Below, one piece after another: positions 8,650-17,451 of a stretch of 64,000 bases of DNA. A program made the translations under genes and the position numbers. The DNA is from JAVBTR01 sp031556065 (GTDB taxonomy: Bacteria > Bacillota > Clostridia > Christensenellales > Aristaeellaceae), in the NCBI GenBank assembly GCA_031556065.1, contig JAVBTR010000002.1, positions 1-64,000 of the forward strand, given 5' to 3'. The notes beneath the pieces were generated by a model that saw only the letters and a list, made by a program, of their open reading frames with translations, ran no database searches and had not been told where the DNA came from. The stretch's first letter is position 1. Each line of letters opens with the position of its first letter.

Positions 8650-10506
8650 TTATTCCTCCTGAAGAATGTTTATATCCACCGTGATGGTTCTGTTTTTCGT
8701 GTTGTCCGTGCCTTGAATATAGAGGCGGTTAATGCTTTCCGCACAAAGATAGTAACGACTGCGTTCTGCCTTGGCCTGTCTGATAACGCCGGATTCCGCT
8801 GTTATCTGACATAGCTGCCTTCCTTCATGGCTAAGGGCCAAGCCGCCTTTTACCGGCTCCACCGTGCAGGGTGTATGAAAAAAGGTACCGAAGGGCGCAT
8901 TATGCCCAGACTCTACCTCATCGGTTACCCTGTACCCTTTTTCTGTTATGACCACTGTCCGCCTATGGGTATAGCCGTTTTTAGATACCATGGTGCCCGC
9001 GATCATCTTTTCATGCCACTGAACATTTTTTCGCGCTGTCCAATTCTTAAGCATGAAGGTGCCTACCTTGTTCATTTGTTCAAGGCCGGATACCTTTACC
9101 GTGTTATGGCCGCTTGTAACCCAAAGCTGCGCCGCCCCTTTACTGGCATAAGAATAGGTGCCCAAATCGCATAAAACATTCACACCTCTTACCCATAGGT
9201 CTAAATGCAGCTGGTCCATATGCCCCGGCCTTGTTTTAAATTCATTCAAAACAATCATGGCAAAGCTTAAATGCCGCCTTAAAACATACAGCCCCGCTTC
9301 CGGGAAAAAGCTGGATGTCCTTGGAATATGGGCCTTGGGAAGGGCGTCTGCGCCTGCTCCAAACCAAACCAGTTCCTCATCGTACAGCCCAAAATCGTAA
9401 AGCCTAGCGCCGGTGATCATCCCATATACACAGTTAAGGGTAGGCCGAAAATCAAGGCAGGAGCAGCTTGTCAGAGGAAATACCAGGGCGCCGTCATTGG
9501 AACCATAGTTAGGTACTTCCCCTTGAACGCTTTGGCACTGGTATAACAAAAGGCTGGATTGCGCCGCCCGGTTTTGCGCTTCATGGCAAAGCTGCCGCCC
9601 GGTTTTCAGGCTTATGTTCAGTACACATTCAATGTCCTGTAGGGCGAGCCTTTGGTAGTTAAATGAATATTGGGTATAGCCGCCGTCATTCATAAATTGG
9701 GCACAGATCACCCGATCCAGCATCCGGTAAGCATTGTTTAGCTTCCTATTATCCGCACAACACCAGGCACCGATTGCCATGCCCGCCAGCTCTGATAGGG
9801 TATGGTTGTTTTTAATGCACCTGTAAGCATAAAAAAAATTGCTCAAAATTTTTTTGTAGCAGCGGCCAATCAATTCTTTTATATTGCTTTCATCGTCCTG
9901 GGTGGCTATCCCCTCCTGAGCAAACACTGTATAGGCTATCAGGCCGTTAATAAGCCGAAAAGCGCACTCCTGGCCACACTTGAAATTAGCGCCATAGGAA
10001 TAAGGGTTTTCTTTAAGCCAATGGCTAAGCTGGCGGCTGAAGGTTTTGTAATAGTCCATATTGCCGCTAAGCAAGTAAGCTCTTGCCAGTGTGCAGAAAT
10101 GGGAAAACCTGGAGGCCTCCCAAACCACCTTAATATCTCCCAGCTCAGGATCGAAATCCGGTATCTTAAACCATTTTGCAGTGCCATCCCGGCTTTTGCC
10201 TGTTAATGGATTCAGCTGCCAGTTAATAGGGTTTCCATAATCCAGCATGATGGAAGAAAATCCCCAAATCTGGCCTTTAGCCATATCATCCGCCTGGCCC
10301 AGAAGCTCCTTTTGCTTTTCATCGGGAAGTTCTTTTAAAAAAGCGGCTATTGCCCGGGTATCAATAGTAAAAATATCCAGCCGCTTAATGTTGATATGCC
10401 TTTTCTCAAATGCCTTTTCGCTGACCGGAATGGCCCTGAGCAGTTTTAACTTGCCTTCGTACAGCACCCGGTTGGCCATCCACCGTAGCCCATACTCTCT
10501 TAACAT
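8650..10506 (-). CDS. Heparinase II/III-family protein (polysaccharide lyase-like)
   Basis: A 618-residue protein with an alpha/alpha toroid in the first ~400 residues (KNNHTLSELAGMAIGAW contains the family's N-N-H element) and a beta-sandwich in the rest (RPGHMDQLHLDLWVRG, then CDLGTYSYA and SGHNTVKVSG). Family members cleave uronic-acid polymers by beta-elimination. No signal peptide is evident, so it may act in the cytoplasm, or export may be non-classical. It lies between a glycosyltransferase gene (7-base overlap) and a UDP-sugar dehydrogenase gene (0 gap). Its place inside the biosynthetic operon suggests trimming, proofreading or release of its own glycan, but this is inference. Confidence 0.8.
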   Translation of the reverse strand: MLREYGLRWMANRVLYEGKLKLLRAIPVSEKAFEKRHINIKRLDIFTIDTRAIAAFLKELPDEKQKELLGQADDMAKGQIWGFSSIMLDYGNPINWQLNPLTGKSRDGTAKWFKIPDFDPELGDIKVVWEASRFSHFCTLARAYLLSGNMDYYKTFSRQLSHWLKENPYSYGANFKCGQECAFRLINGLIAYTVFAQEGIATQDDESNIKELIGRCYKKILSNFFYAYRCIKNNHTLSELAGMAIGAWCCADNRKLNNAYRMLDRVICAQFMNDGGYTQYSFNYQRLALQDIECVLNISLKTGRQLCHEAQNRAAQSSLLLYQCQSVQGEVPNYGSNDGALVFPLTSCSCLDFRPTLNCVYGMITGARLYDFGLYDEELVWFGAGADALPKAHIPRTSSFFPEAGLYVLRRHLSFAMIVLNEFKTRPGHMDQLHLDLWVRGVNVLCDLGTYSYASKGAAQLWVTSGHNTVKVSGLEQMNKVGTFMLKNWTARKNVQWHEKMIAGTMVSKNGYTHRRTVVITEKGYRVTDEVESGHNAPFGTFFHTPCTVEPVKGGLALSHEGRQLCQITAESGVIRQAKAERSRYYLCAESINRLYIQGTDNTKNRTITVDINILQEE

Positions 10507-11771
10507 GGCGTTACACTCTTAATCACGTTTATAAGCTTATCGGTCAGCACATTAAAATCGAAATCCTTCACGCCTTTCGCCGCGTTTTGCCCATAGCAGC
10601 TGCGTTCCTCTAAAGGCATATCGTGGAATTTCATGATCGCACTGGCCAGCATTTCCGGGTCGCCAGTTTCAAGCTCTATGCCGCACTGGTATTTCTCTAT
10701 AATGGAATACCCCATTTTAACTGTGGAAATAATGGGTTTCCCGCTTGCCATATATTCAAAAAGCTTGTTGGAGCTATTGCCTCTGGCCCAATTAAACTGG
10801 TTATGGGCATAGTTTAAGATATTCACAGAGGATTTTGAAAGCACATAAGGAATAAACCTCCTCGGCACAAACCCCTTCAGCTTAACGTTTCCAATGTTTT
10901 CCTTTTGGACCCGTGCATTAAGCGCCGGAAGTTCGCTGCCGGAACCGAAAATCAAAAACCGAATATCCTCATAGCCCGGTTTACCTTTAAGCAGTTTAGC
11001 GCAATCCAAAATATTGCCAAGGTTATTCACAGGCCTGATAATCCCCGTATAAACCACATTAAACACTGAAGCATCCATTAAATCCGCATCCCGGCGGATG
11101 AAGGTCTTTGCCTGCTCCTGATAAGCATTTAAATCCACACCGTTGTTGATATAAAAGCACTTTGCAATATCCACATCTCCCCCTTGGGCGGTAGTCCACT
11201 TTCGTTCCTTTAAGTAATCCACATCGCCCTCCTTGGTAAAAATCAAGGCATGGGCTTTACGGTATATCCAATGCTCGCCTTCTAAAAGAATGCGGCCTAG
11301 CAAATGGTTTTCCTTTGCCTTTCCAAAGGTAAAAATGGCTTCCGGCCATAAATCCCGAATTTCGCAAATGCAGGGTATCTGCAACTTCTGGGCTATTTTA
11401 ATCCCGGCCACCAAGGTCAGTGGATGAACGCTGGAGGCGATGATCACATCGGGTTTGGGGTGTTTTTTAAGATAGCCCTTGACTGCCGGATACAGGCCCC
11501 TGTAGAAATTGATCATGTTCAGCACGCGAAACAGGCCATTTCCTTGGGCCTGGTTTGTTTTTACAAAGATAAAAGGCGTATTCCTCTCATATTCAATTTT
11601 GTATTTACCGCCCTGTGTTTTTACGCCACCTTTAATATCATGATAGGTGGACGCGCAAAACACGCTTACCTCATGGCCGCGCTGTTCAAGCTTTTTCGCG
11701 AACCAATAGTGTCGCCCCGCTTTATCGCGAAACATCAATGACGCATAATGATTCATCAGCCATATATTCAT
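10500..11771 (-). CDS. Glycosyltransferase family 4, WbuB-like
   Basis: A 423-residue GT-B enzyme starting MNIWLMNHYASLMFRDKAGR, an N-terminus shared with WbuB-type glycosyltransferases that act early on undecaprenyl-linked amino sugars. Further on, VYTGIIRPVNNLGNILDCA and FGSGSELPALNARVQ mark the C-terminal nucleotide-sugar domain, followed by NKLFEYMASGKPIIST. The first 50 bases overlap the end of the acetyltransferase gene in another frame; the N-terminus is family-like, so this start is kept. Next to a PglC-like priming enzyme, it could add the second sugar. Confidence 0.8.
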   Translation of the reverse strand: MNIWLMNHYASLMFRDKAGRHYWFAKKLEQRGHEVSVFCASTYHDIKGGVKTQGGKYKIEYERNTPFIFVKTNQAQGNGLFRVLNMINFYRGLYPAVKGYLKKHPKPDVIIASSVHPLTLVAGIKIAQKLQIPCICEIRDLWPEAIFTFGKAKENHLLGRILLEGEHWIYRKAHALIFTKEGDVDYLKERKWTTAQGGDVDIAKCFYINNGVDLNAYQEQAKTFIRRDADLMDASVFNVVYTGIIRPVNNLGNILDCAKLLKGKPGYEDIRFLIFGSGSELPALNARVQKENIGNVKLKGFVPRRFIPYVLSKSSVNILNYAHNQFNWARGNSSNKLFEYMASGKPIISTVKMGYSIIEKYQCGIELETGDPEMLASAIMKFHDMPLEERSCYGQNAAKGVKDFDFNVLTDKLINVIKSVTPC

Positions 11772-12393
11772 AAGCGATTCTCTCCCTAAGCATCTTTTTT
11801 GCAGGCACCCCTACATAGGTCCCCGCCTTTACGATATTTCTTACAACCGCCGCGCCGGCACCGATAACACAATGGGCACAAATAGTCAGGTTGCTGCTTA
11901 CCACAGAGCCAATGCCCAGCCAGGTTTCAGCGCCAATGAAAACATTTCCCGCCGTGCATACGCCCGGGCTTAAGTGCACGTAATCTTCCAACGTGTTATC
12001 ATGATCGACAGAGGCCGCCGTATTAATAATGCAATGCTGGCCAACTTCCCCTGAAACACTGATAACCGCGTTTGCCATGACCACAGTCCCCTGCCCGATC
12101 CGTGCGGTTTTCGCTACAACCGCCGATGGGTGGATAAGGGTAGCAAAAGGAAATCCTTTTAAATCCGCAGCTATCCGCTTTCTTGTTTGATTATCGCCTA
12201 TGCCGATGACAAACTGTGTACCCATCCGCGCAAACGCTCTGGCTTCGGCAATTTTCCCCAGGATGTTCATCCCCGAAAAGCAATTCCGGTCCCGGTCATC
12301 CAAAAAGCCCATGACCTCATCGCCCAAAGCCCGCGCCATATCCGCTATGACGCGGCCATGACCGCCTGCCCCAATAATAATTATTTTTCTCAT
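11722..12393 (-). CDS. Sugar O/N-acetyltransferase, PglD/NeuD family (left-handed beta helix)
   Basis: A 223-residue protein. The N-terminal Rossmann-like part has IIIGAGGHGRVIADMAR, typical of PglD/NeuD enzymes. The C-terminal part is a hexapeptide-repeat left-handed beta helix; catalytic His in INTAASVDHDN is at about residue 133, and VGVPAKKM closes the helix. PglD acetylates the 4-amino group of UDP-4-amino-4,6-dideoxy-GlcNAc. The adjacent aminotransferase and phosphoglycosyl transferase genes fit that pathway, so a bacillosamine-like first sugar is likely. The specificity is an inference from context. Confidence 0.8.
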   Translation of the reverse strand: MRKIIIIGAGGHGRVIADMARALGDEVMGFLDDRDRNCFSGMNILGKIAEARAFARMGTQFVIGIGDNQTRKRIAADLKGFPFATLIHPSAVVAKTARIGQGTVVMANAVISVSGEVGQHCIINTAASVDHDNTLEDYVHLSPGVCTAGNVFIGAETWLGIGSVVSSNLTICAHCVIGAGAAVVRNIVKAGTYVGVPAKKMLRERIAYEYMADESLCVIDVSR

Positions 12394-12402
12394 GTTCGAT
12401 TT

Positions 12403-13023
12403 TTACCCATTTAAACTGCCTTGATAGGCCTTTATCTTTTCTTTTTGAACCGGGTTGATTCCCTGGCAGCGCAGCACGCGTTTAATGGTCATAGCGAAGA
12501 TTCGCATATCCAAAGCGAAACTCATATTTTCCACATACCAGACATCCTTTTGTATCTTTTCCTGCCAGGATAGCCCGTTGCGGCCATTAACCTGCGCCCA
12601 GTCGGAAATGCCGGGCAAAACATCATGGCGTCGCATTTGCTCCTTCGTGTAAAGCGGCAGGTACTCTTCAAGCAAAGGCCGGGGTCCCACGAAGCTCATA
12701 TCGCCTTTTATGATATTGAGTATTTGAGGTAGCTCGTCCAGGCTTAAAGCCCGTATAGCCCGGCCAAGCTTTGTCATGCGCTGCTCATCAGAAAGGGAAT
12801 TGCTCTGGTTCACGCTTTGCATAACCATGGTGCGCAGTTTATAGATCGTAAACAGCTTTCCACCATAGCCTGGCCGCTGCTGAGTGAAAAACCCTGGGCC
12901 CTTGCTGCCAAGCCGAATCCCCACATAGCATAGGCCCACAATCAAAAGGGCGGGTATGAAAAATAGAAGGGCAAAAAACACATCCATAAGACGCTTTATT
13001 TTAAAATAAGAATGCGCTCCCAT
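12403..13023 (-). CDS. Undecaprenyl-phosphate phosphoglycosyl transferase, PglC-like (monotopic)
   Basis: A 206-residue priming enzyme. A single N-terminal hydrophobic re-entrant helix (KIKRLMDVFFALLFFIPALL) is followed by FTIYKLRTM, then LDELPQILNIIKGDMSFVGP with the catalytic Asp-Glu pair, and WAQVNGRNGLSW. It moves phospho-sugar from UDP-sugar onto undecaprenyl phosphate to begin the repeat unit. The short, single-helix form is the PglC type and not the larger WbaP type. The ATG at 13023 is chosen over a longer reading from 13098 because GGGAGGTG lies just upstream and the coding region then overlaps the aminotransferase stop by one base. Confidence 0.85.
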   Translation of the reverse strand: MGAHSYFKIKRLMDVFFALLFFIPALLIVGLCYVGIRLGSKGPGFFTQQRPGYGGKLFTIYKLRTMVMQSVNQSNSLSDEQRMTKLGRAIRALSLDELPQILNIIKGDMSFVGPRPLLEEYLPLYTKEQMRRHDVLPGISDWAQVNGRNGLSWQEKIQKDVWYVENMSFALDMRIFAMTIKRVLRCQGINPVQKEKIKAYQGSLNG

Positions 13024-14201
13024 TAAAACACCTCCCAGATCGCTTGAATCACCGCCTCCTGGTCCTTTGGCGTCATCTTGATATCCGATGGCAGACAAAG
13101 GCCGCGGCTAAACACATCCGCGCCCACATCTCCCAGATATGAAATAAAATCATACCCGTCAAAGACCGGCTGCATATGCATGGGCTTCCAGATAGGTCTG
13201 GATTCAATGTTCAATTTCTCCAGCTTGTAATAGATATCCATGGGCGTCACATCAGCGTCCTTATCAATGAGCAGGCAGGACAGCCAAAAATTAGGAACGG
13301 CTATGCCCTTTTCATAAGGGTTCATTCTTACCGGCAAGCCCTGAAGGCCCTTTTCGTACCGGCGATAGATTCTTTCCTTTAAAAGGCGGTGGTTTTCAAT
13401 ATGAAACATCTGCCCCCGGCCTATTCCGGCCAGCACGTTGGACAAGCGGTAATTATAGCCGATCTCCTCGTGCTGGTACCATGGGGCTCTTTCCCTTGCC
13501 TGGGTGGCTAAGTGAGAAGCCTTGCTAATAGCTGTTGGATCGGATGAAACCAGCATTCCCCCAGCTGAGGTGGTAATGATCTTGTTTCCATTAAAGGAAA
13601 GAACATTATAACGGCCAAAGGTGCCTGTTTCCCTGCCCTTATAAATAGCGGAAAGGCTTTCTGCCGCATCCTCGATCAAAACCGCGTGGTAGCGGTCGCA
13701 TACATCCATTATTTCATCCATTTTCGAAGGCGTGCCATAAAGGTGGGCCAGAATAACCACCTTCGTATGGGGATACTTTTGAAAAGCCAATTCCAGCGCC
13801 CTTGGGTCCATGTTCCAAGTTTCAGGCTCGGAATCGATAAAAACCTGCACGCCACCCTCGTATGCGACCGGGTTGACGGTAGCCACAAAGGTCATATCCG
13901 AGCAAAAAACAGTATCCCCAGGCTTAACACCAGCCAGCTTTACTGCCAGATGCAGCGCTGCCGTGCCAGAGCTTAGGGCAAGAGTGTATATTGGCCATTG
14001 GCCACCCGCTAAATACTGGGCTATTTCCTCCTCAAAGGCATCGATATTAAAGCCCGTTGGGGCAATCCAGTTGCGGTCGAAGGCTTCTTGAATAAAGCGC
14101 ATTTCCATACTGTGCATCGTTGGGCTGGATAAATAGACACGCTTCTCCATCCGCTTGAGCGACGGCACCGCATAGGTTTGCGCACTGTGAATACGATTCA
14201 T
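13023..14201 (-). CDS. DegT/DnrJ/EryC1/StrS aminotransferase, PglE-like
   Basis: A 392-residue PLP enzyme of the sugar aminotransferase family. SSGTAALHLAVKLAGVKPGD, LIEDAAESLSA and FNGNKIITTSAGGML (PLP lysine) appear in the expected order. The sequence MHSMEMRFIQEAFDRNWIAP near the N-terminus is typical of enzymes acting on UDP-4-keto-6-deoxy-GlcNAc, the PglE step. Together with the PglD-like and PglC-like genes it would supply a 2,4-diamino-2,4,6-trideoxy sugar. The 4,6-dehydratase (PglF) that must precede it was not found in this window. Confidence 0.85.
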   Translation of the reverse strand: MNRIHSAQTYAVPSLKRMEKRVYLSSPTMHSMEMRFIQEAFDRNWIAPTGFNIDAFEEEIAQYLAGGQWPIYTLALSSGTAALHLAVKLAGVKPGDTVFCSDMTFVATVNPVAYEGGVQVFIDSEPETWNMDPRALELAFQKYPHTKVVILAHLYGTPSKMDEIMDVCDRYHAVLIEDAAESLSAIYKGRETGTFGRYNVLSFNGNKIITTSAGGMLVSSDPTAISKASHLATQARERAPWYQHEEIGYNYRLSNVLAGIGRGQMFHIENHRLLKERIYRRYEKGLQGLPVRMNPYEKGIAVPNFWLSCLLIDKDADVTPMDIYYKLEKLNIESRPIWKPMHMQPVFDGYDFISYLGDVGADVFSRGLCLPSDIKMTPKDQEAVIQAIWEVF

Positions 14202-14241
14202 TTGTCATACTCCCATCTTTTTGCGTTTACGTCCCTTAGGC

Positions 14242-15969
14242 TTATTCTATATATAACAGCTTGTGCAGGTAACCGTCCAGCCTGTCCATCAGATCGCTTA
14301 GCTTGCCTTCTTCTCTCACAGCGCCGTTTTCCAAAACAATGGCGAATTGAGCCGCACGAACAGTCGCCAGCCGATGGGCAATGATCAAAATGGTGGTTTC
14401 CTTGCTAAAATCCATAATAGCCTGACGCACTGCCGTTTCGCTTTCATAATCCATAGCGCTGGTGGCCTCATCCATAATAATCAGTCTTGGATGCCCCAGC
14501 AGTACCCGTGCCAGTACGATCCGCTGCCGCTCCCCCCCGGAAAGCCGCACCCCCTGATCCCCTAATACGGTATCCAGCCCTTTTTCAAGAGTGGAAACAA
14601 AATCCCAGGCCTGGGCCTTTTTAAGGGCTTCAATCAGCTCTTCATCTGTGGCAGAAGGGTGAAACCTTTTCAGGTTTTCTTTTACGCAAGCGTTTAGAAT
14701 CAGCGGTTCCTGGGGTACATAACCCAGCGCATGCCGCCATGCAACAAGGTTTTCTTTGGTCAGTGGAACGCCGTCGATCAATATTTGTCCGCTTGTGGGC
14801 CGCAAAAAACCCAGCAGCAGATCGGCAATGGTGGTTTTCCCCGCCCCGCTGCGTCCTACCAGCGCGGTTACTGAGCCCTTTTTAAGTGTAAAAGAAACGT
14901 TTTTTAATACCGCTTCCTGGCTGCCGCGATAGCTGAAGGATACGTTTTCAAAGATGATGTCTCTTTTGAAAGTCAGAGGCTCCCTGGGGGCGTCCTCTAT
15001 CTGCGTTGTATTCAAATTGGTAAAAGCCTCCTGCAATTTTTCATAGGCGGGAACGCAGGTTTGAATATTCTGCATCCGCCCGTACAAGCCGCTGAAAATA
15101 GGCCACAACCGCACAAAAACATAAACCAATACCATCAGTCGGGCGGTCTCCATTTTAAAAACCAGTACGCAGGCAATAAACACAAAGGCTATCATCCCTG
15201 CTGCCGCAATGGTATAAACCATCTGCGGGAAAGCGTAAAGCTCCGCGTATTTCATTTTTGCCTGCCGGAAGGATTCGCTAATGTTTAAGAACAAATCCGC
15301 ATGCTCCCTACGCACATTGTAGGTGCGCACTTCCTTCACGCCTCGCAATTGGTTGCCAAGCTCTGAGTACATGGCCCGGTTCACCCGAATCAATTCTTCT
15401 CCATAATTCTTGGATTGTTTTAAAAGATTCCGAAATAAAAAGGCGAACCCGCCGCCTAAGATTATTACAAGGGCCGTTACAGGCAGACTCAGCCAAAGGG
15501 CAATGGCCAATTGAACAGCCATGCTAACTGACATGGACAACAGCCTTATGGTTTCCCCCGCCCCATAGCTTACCTGGCCGCACTGGGCAGTGAACAGCTG
15601 TATGGTGTCTGTTTGCCTGCCTGCCGCCAGCTTTTCCCACTCCGCCCCGGATACCCCTTTATATAGCGCCTCCCGCAGATTAAAAGAGTAGTCTTCCAAA
15701 AAACGGGTTTCCCTAAGTGTCAATTTTCGGTTAAGAAGGGCTTTGGTTATAACAAGAAGTAAATAGATGCCGATCATGATCAGCACCTTTACAGTATAGG
15801 GCATCTGGCTAAAAGGCAGCGCAAAGGAGAACGCATCTAACAGTCCCAGCATGGGAATCAGCATAAGGATGGAAATGCCACCTGTCATAGACACGGCAAT
15901 GTTCAAAAACAAAATGCTTAAAGAGCCCTGTCTGTCACACTGCCAGATATCTCGCAGCATTTTTTTCAT
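14242..15969 (-). CDS. ABC exporter, fused membrane and ATPase domains
   Basis: A 575-residue half-transporter. About six membrane helices occupy residues 1-320 and the ATPase domain follows, with Walker A GRSGAGKTT, signature LSGGERQRIVLAR, Walker B RLIIMDEATSAMD and an H-loop (IIAHRLA). There is no N-terminal C39 peptidase domain. Gene order puts it right after the HPr-kinase/PqqD-like gene and before the sugar genes, so there are two readings: exporter for the modified peptide, or a PglK-like lipid-oligosaccharide flippase. Because a Wzx-like flippase is already encoded at the window start, peptide export is slightly favoured. This is inference. Confidence 0.8.
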   Translation of the reverse strand: MKKMLRDIWQCDRQGSLSILFLNIAVSMTGGISILMLIPMLGLLDAFSFALPFSQMPYTVKVLIMIGIYLLLVITKALLNRKLTLRETRFLEDYSFNLREALYKGVSGAEWEKLAAGRQTDTIQLFTAQCGQVSYGAGETIRLLSMSVSMAVQLAIALWLSLPVTALVIILGGGFAFLFRNLLKQSKNYGEELIRVNRAMYSELGNQLRGVKEVRTYNVRREHADLFLNISESFRQAKMKYAELYAFPQMVYTIAAAGMIAFVFIACVLVFKMETARLMVLVYVFVRLWPIFSGLYGRMQNIQTCVPAYEKLQEAFTNLNTTQIEDAPREPLTFKRDIIFENVSFSYRGSQEAVLKNVSFTLKKGSVTALVGRSGAGKTTIADLLLGFLRPTSGQILIDGVPLTKENLVAWRHALGYVPQEPLILNACVKENLKRFHPSATDEELIEALKKAQAWDFVSTLEKGLDTVLGDQGVRLSGGERQRIVLARVLLGHPRLIIMDEATSAMDYESETAVRQAIMDFSKETTILIIAHRLATVRAAQFAIVLENGAVREEGKLSDLMDRLDGYLHKLLYIE

Positions 15970-15979
15970 GGACTTCAGG

Positions 15980-17122
15980 CTATTCCATATCCAGCATATT
16001 CAGGGATTGAAGTTTTTCCAGCAGTCCGTCTAAATCCTTAGAAGCGGTTTCCCTATCCACATCGAATTCATCCAGCAGGGCAATAAGCAGATCCTCTCGG
16101 CTGGTGGACTGCTGAAGGTTTTCAACAATAAAAGCCGATACCCGGTTAAGCACCACTGCCCCGTCGAACCTGGCAATGTTGTCGCCTGTGGGCATCACAA
16201 TGGCTTCGCCCATGACCATCCTTAACACAAACCCTTCCTTGATCTTCATTTCTCGCGCTTCCTCCAGTATTTTTTCCGGGTGATGGTATAAGTCGCCATA
16301 ACTCTTCAGGGCCCCTTTTCTATCTGGGCCGCAAAAAAGCCGGTAGACAGGCACAAGCCGCAAAAGTGTCTGAACGTTAGCCATAGCAAGGGCTGCGGCG
16401 TCGGTATCCCACATGGGGACAAAGCACTGGCGCATCATAAGCCGCCTGGCCTGGGCAGAGGATAAGCGCCTGAGATATGTGCGTGCGGACCGGCGCACCT
16501 CTAGAACGGCCAATAAAGGATGCTCCACGTTGTTAAAGATTTGTTCTTTTCCATCCCATGGCACGCCGCAAGCCACCGCTATGTTCTTCCCCAACCGCAC
16601 TGCCGGGCGGTCGCCGCTGATCCAAGTGGCCCCAAGATTCTTTACCCAGGCTTGAGCCCTGGTGGATTTGCCAATGCCGGATTCACCTGTAAAAGCCACA
16701 GCATATCCGCCTTTTTCCACACAGGCCGCATGCAGGGATAAAATTCCTTCGGTGCAAAAATGGCATTCCAGCGCCGTGCGAATCAAATGCATCAGCTTCA
16801 TTTCACCCTTAGCCGGATCTGGCCATGGGGGCGCAAAGACTTCAAGCCCTCCTCCCTCTTTAAAAAGCCGCACCTGCGTAACCGGCATTCCCGTAGGGGC
16901 TTCATATAGCCATTCCCCATTCGGCAGGCGGTAAACTGTCAGCTGGTCGTGCTGGTAGGAGGCCAAAGCGCATTCCCTTTTAAAAGGGGTGTCTATGAGA
17001 AGTATCCTGCGCTGGGCTTCATTGCCGCCTGTTGCTAAAAAACCGGATAGCACCGCCGGTTCGCCAAAAAAGGCATAACGCATACCGGCGATCTGTGCGA
17101 TTCTCTGCCGCCCGCTAATCAC
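15980..17122 (-). CDS. HPr kinase-like protein with C-terminal PqqD-like peptide-binding domain
   Basis: A 380-residue protein. Its middle has a P-loop, AFTGESGIGKSTRAQAW (about residue 130), followed by WISGDRPAV, as in the HprK kinase core found in lasso and other peptide clusters. The last ~80 residues (MPTGDNIARFDGAVVLNRVS to the end) match the PqqD/RRE fold that binds leader peptides. The start is GTG at 17122, with AAGGAG eight bases upstream. Lying between the precursor gene and the exporter, it could bind and perhaps phosphorylate the peptide. Similar HprK-like proteins in paeninodin clusters phosphorylate a peptide Ser, which is known for that family and only a possibility here. Confidence 0.75.
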   Translation of the reverse strand: MISGRQRIAQIAGMRYAFFGEPAVLSGFLATGGNEAQRRILLIDTPFKRECALASYQHDQLTVYRLPNGEWLYEAPTGMPVTQVRLFKEGGGLEVFAPPWPDPAKGEMKLMHLIRTALECHFCTEGILSLHAACVEKGGYAVAFTGESGIGKSTRAQAWVKNLGATWISGDRPAVRLGKNIAVACGVPWDGKEQIFNNVEHPLLAVLEVRRSARTYLRRLSSAQARRLMMRQCFVPMWDTDAAALAMANVQTLLRLVPVYRLFCGPDRKGALKSYGDLYHHPEKILEEAREMKIKEGFVLRMVMGEAIVMPTGDNIARFDGAVVLNRVSAFIVENLQQSTSREDLLIALLDEFDVDRETASKDLDGLLEKLQSLNMLDME

Positions 17123-17155
17123 AGCGCAATCTCCTTACTTTGCTTGGTTTTTTCG

Positions 17156-17203
17156 CGGGCGAAGGCGGCTGGCCACAAGTATGGGCAAAGCCGCCTTCGC
17201 CCG
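17156..17203 (-). other. Long GC-rich hairpin after the precursor peptide gene
   Basis: Bases 17156-17169 and 17190-17203 are a perfect 14-bp inverted repeat with a 20-base loop, 27 bases after the precursor stop codon. On the minus strand it is followed by GCGAAAAAACC and not by a T-run, so it is not a classic terminator. Such hairpins after precursor genes often protect the 5' mRNA piece or lower read-through, giving more precursor than enzyme. That role is inferred. Confidence 0.6.
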
Positions 17204-17229
17204 ATTAACTTCATTCAACGGGACTGTTG

Positions 17230-17400
17230 TTACATCCCCGAATCCTGCTGGTTAACAGTGTACGTGCAGCCTGACGTATCGTGATCGCCTAAACCGATCC
17301 ATTGCTGTGTGCAGATTACACCACCACTGGCTGCAACCACCTGGTCGCGGTAACGAAACTCGATCTTTTGGGCAGTAGGGGTTTCATAGGTTTTTTTCAT
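17230..17400 (-). CDS. Candidate RiPP precursor peptide, 56 residues
   Basis: Translation from ATG at 17400 to TAA at 17230 gives 56 residues. The start is preceded by a strong AAGGAGG about eight bases away. The N-terminal part reads MKKTYETPTAQKIEFRYRDQ and is leader-like; then VVAASGG ends in a Gly-Gly, and a 29-residue tail begins VICTQQWIGLGDHD with Cys30 and Cys45. The MKKTYE-x-P opening followed by an ASGG-type junction is a layout I associate with short Clostridia peptides beside radical SAM genes. The gene lies between the radical SAM/SPASM gene and the HprK/PqqD-like gene, the expected place. The product structure is unknown. Confidence 0.75.
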   Translation of the reverse strand: MKKTYETPTAQKIEFRYRDQVVAASGGVICTQQWIGLGDHDTSGCTYTVNQQDSGM

Positions 17401-17451
17401 ATTAACTCCTCCTTGCAGCTGTCCTTTGGGAATATGTTTTGAAACAAACCA

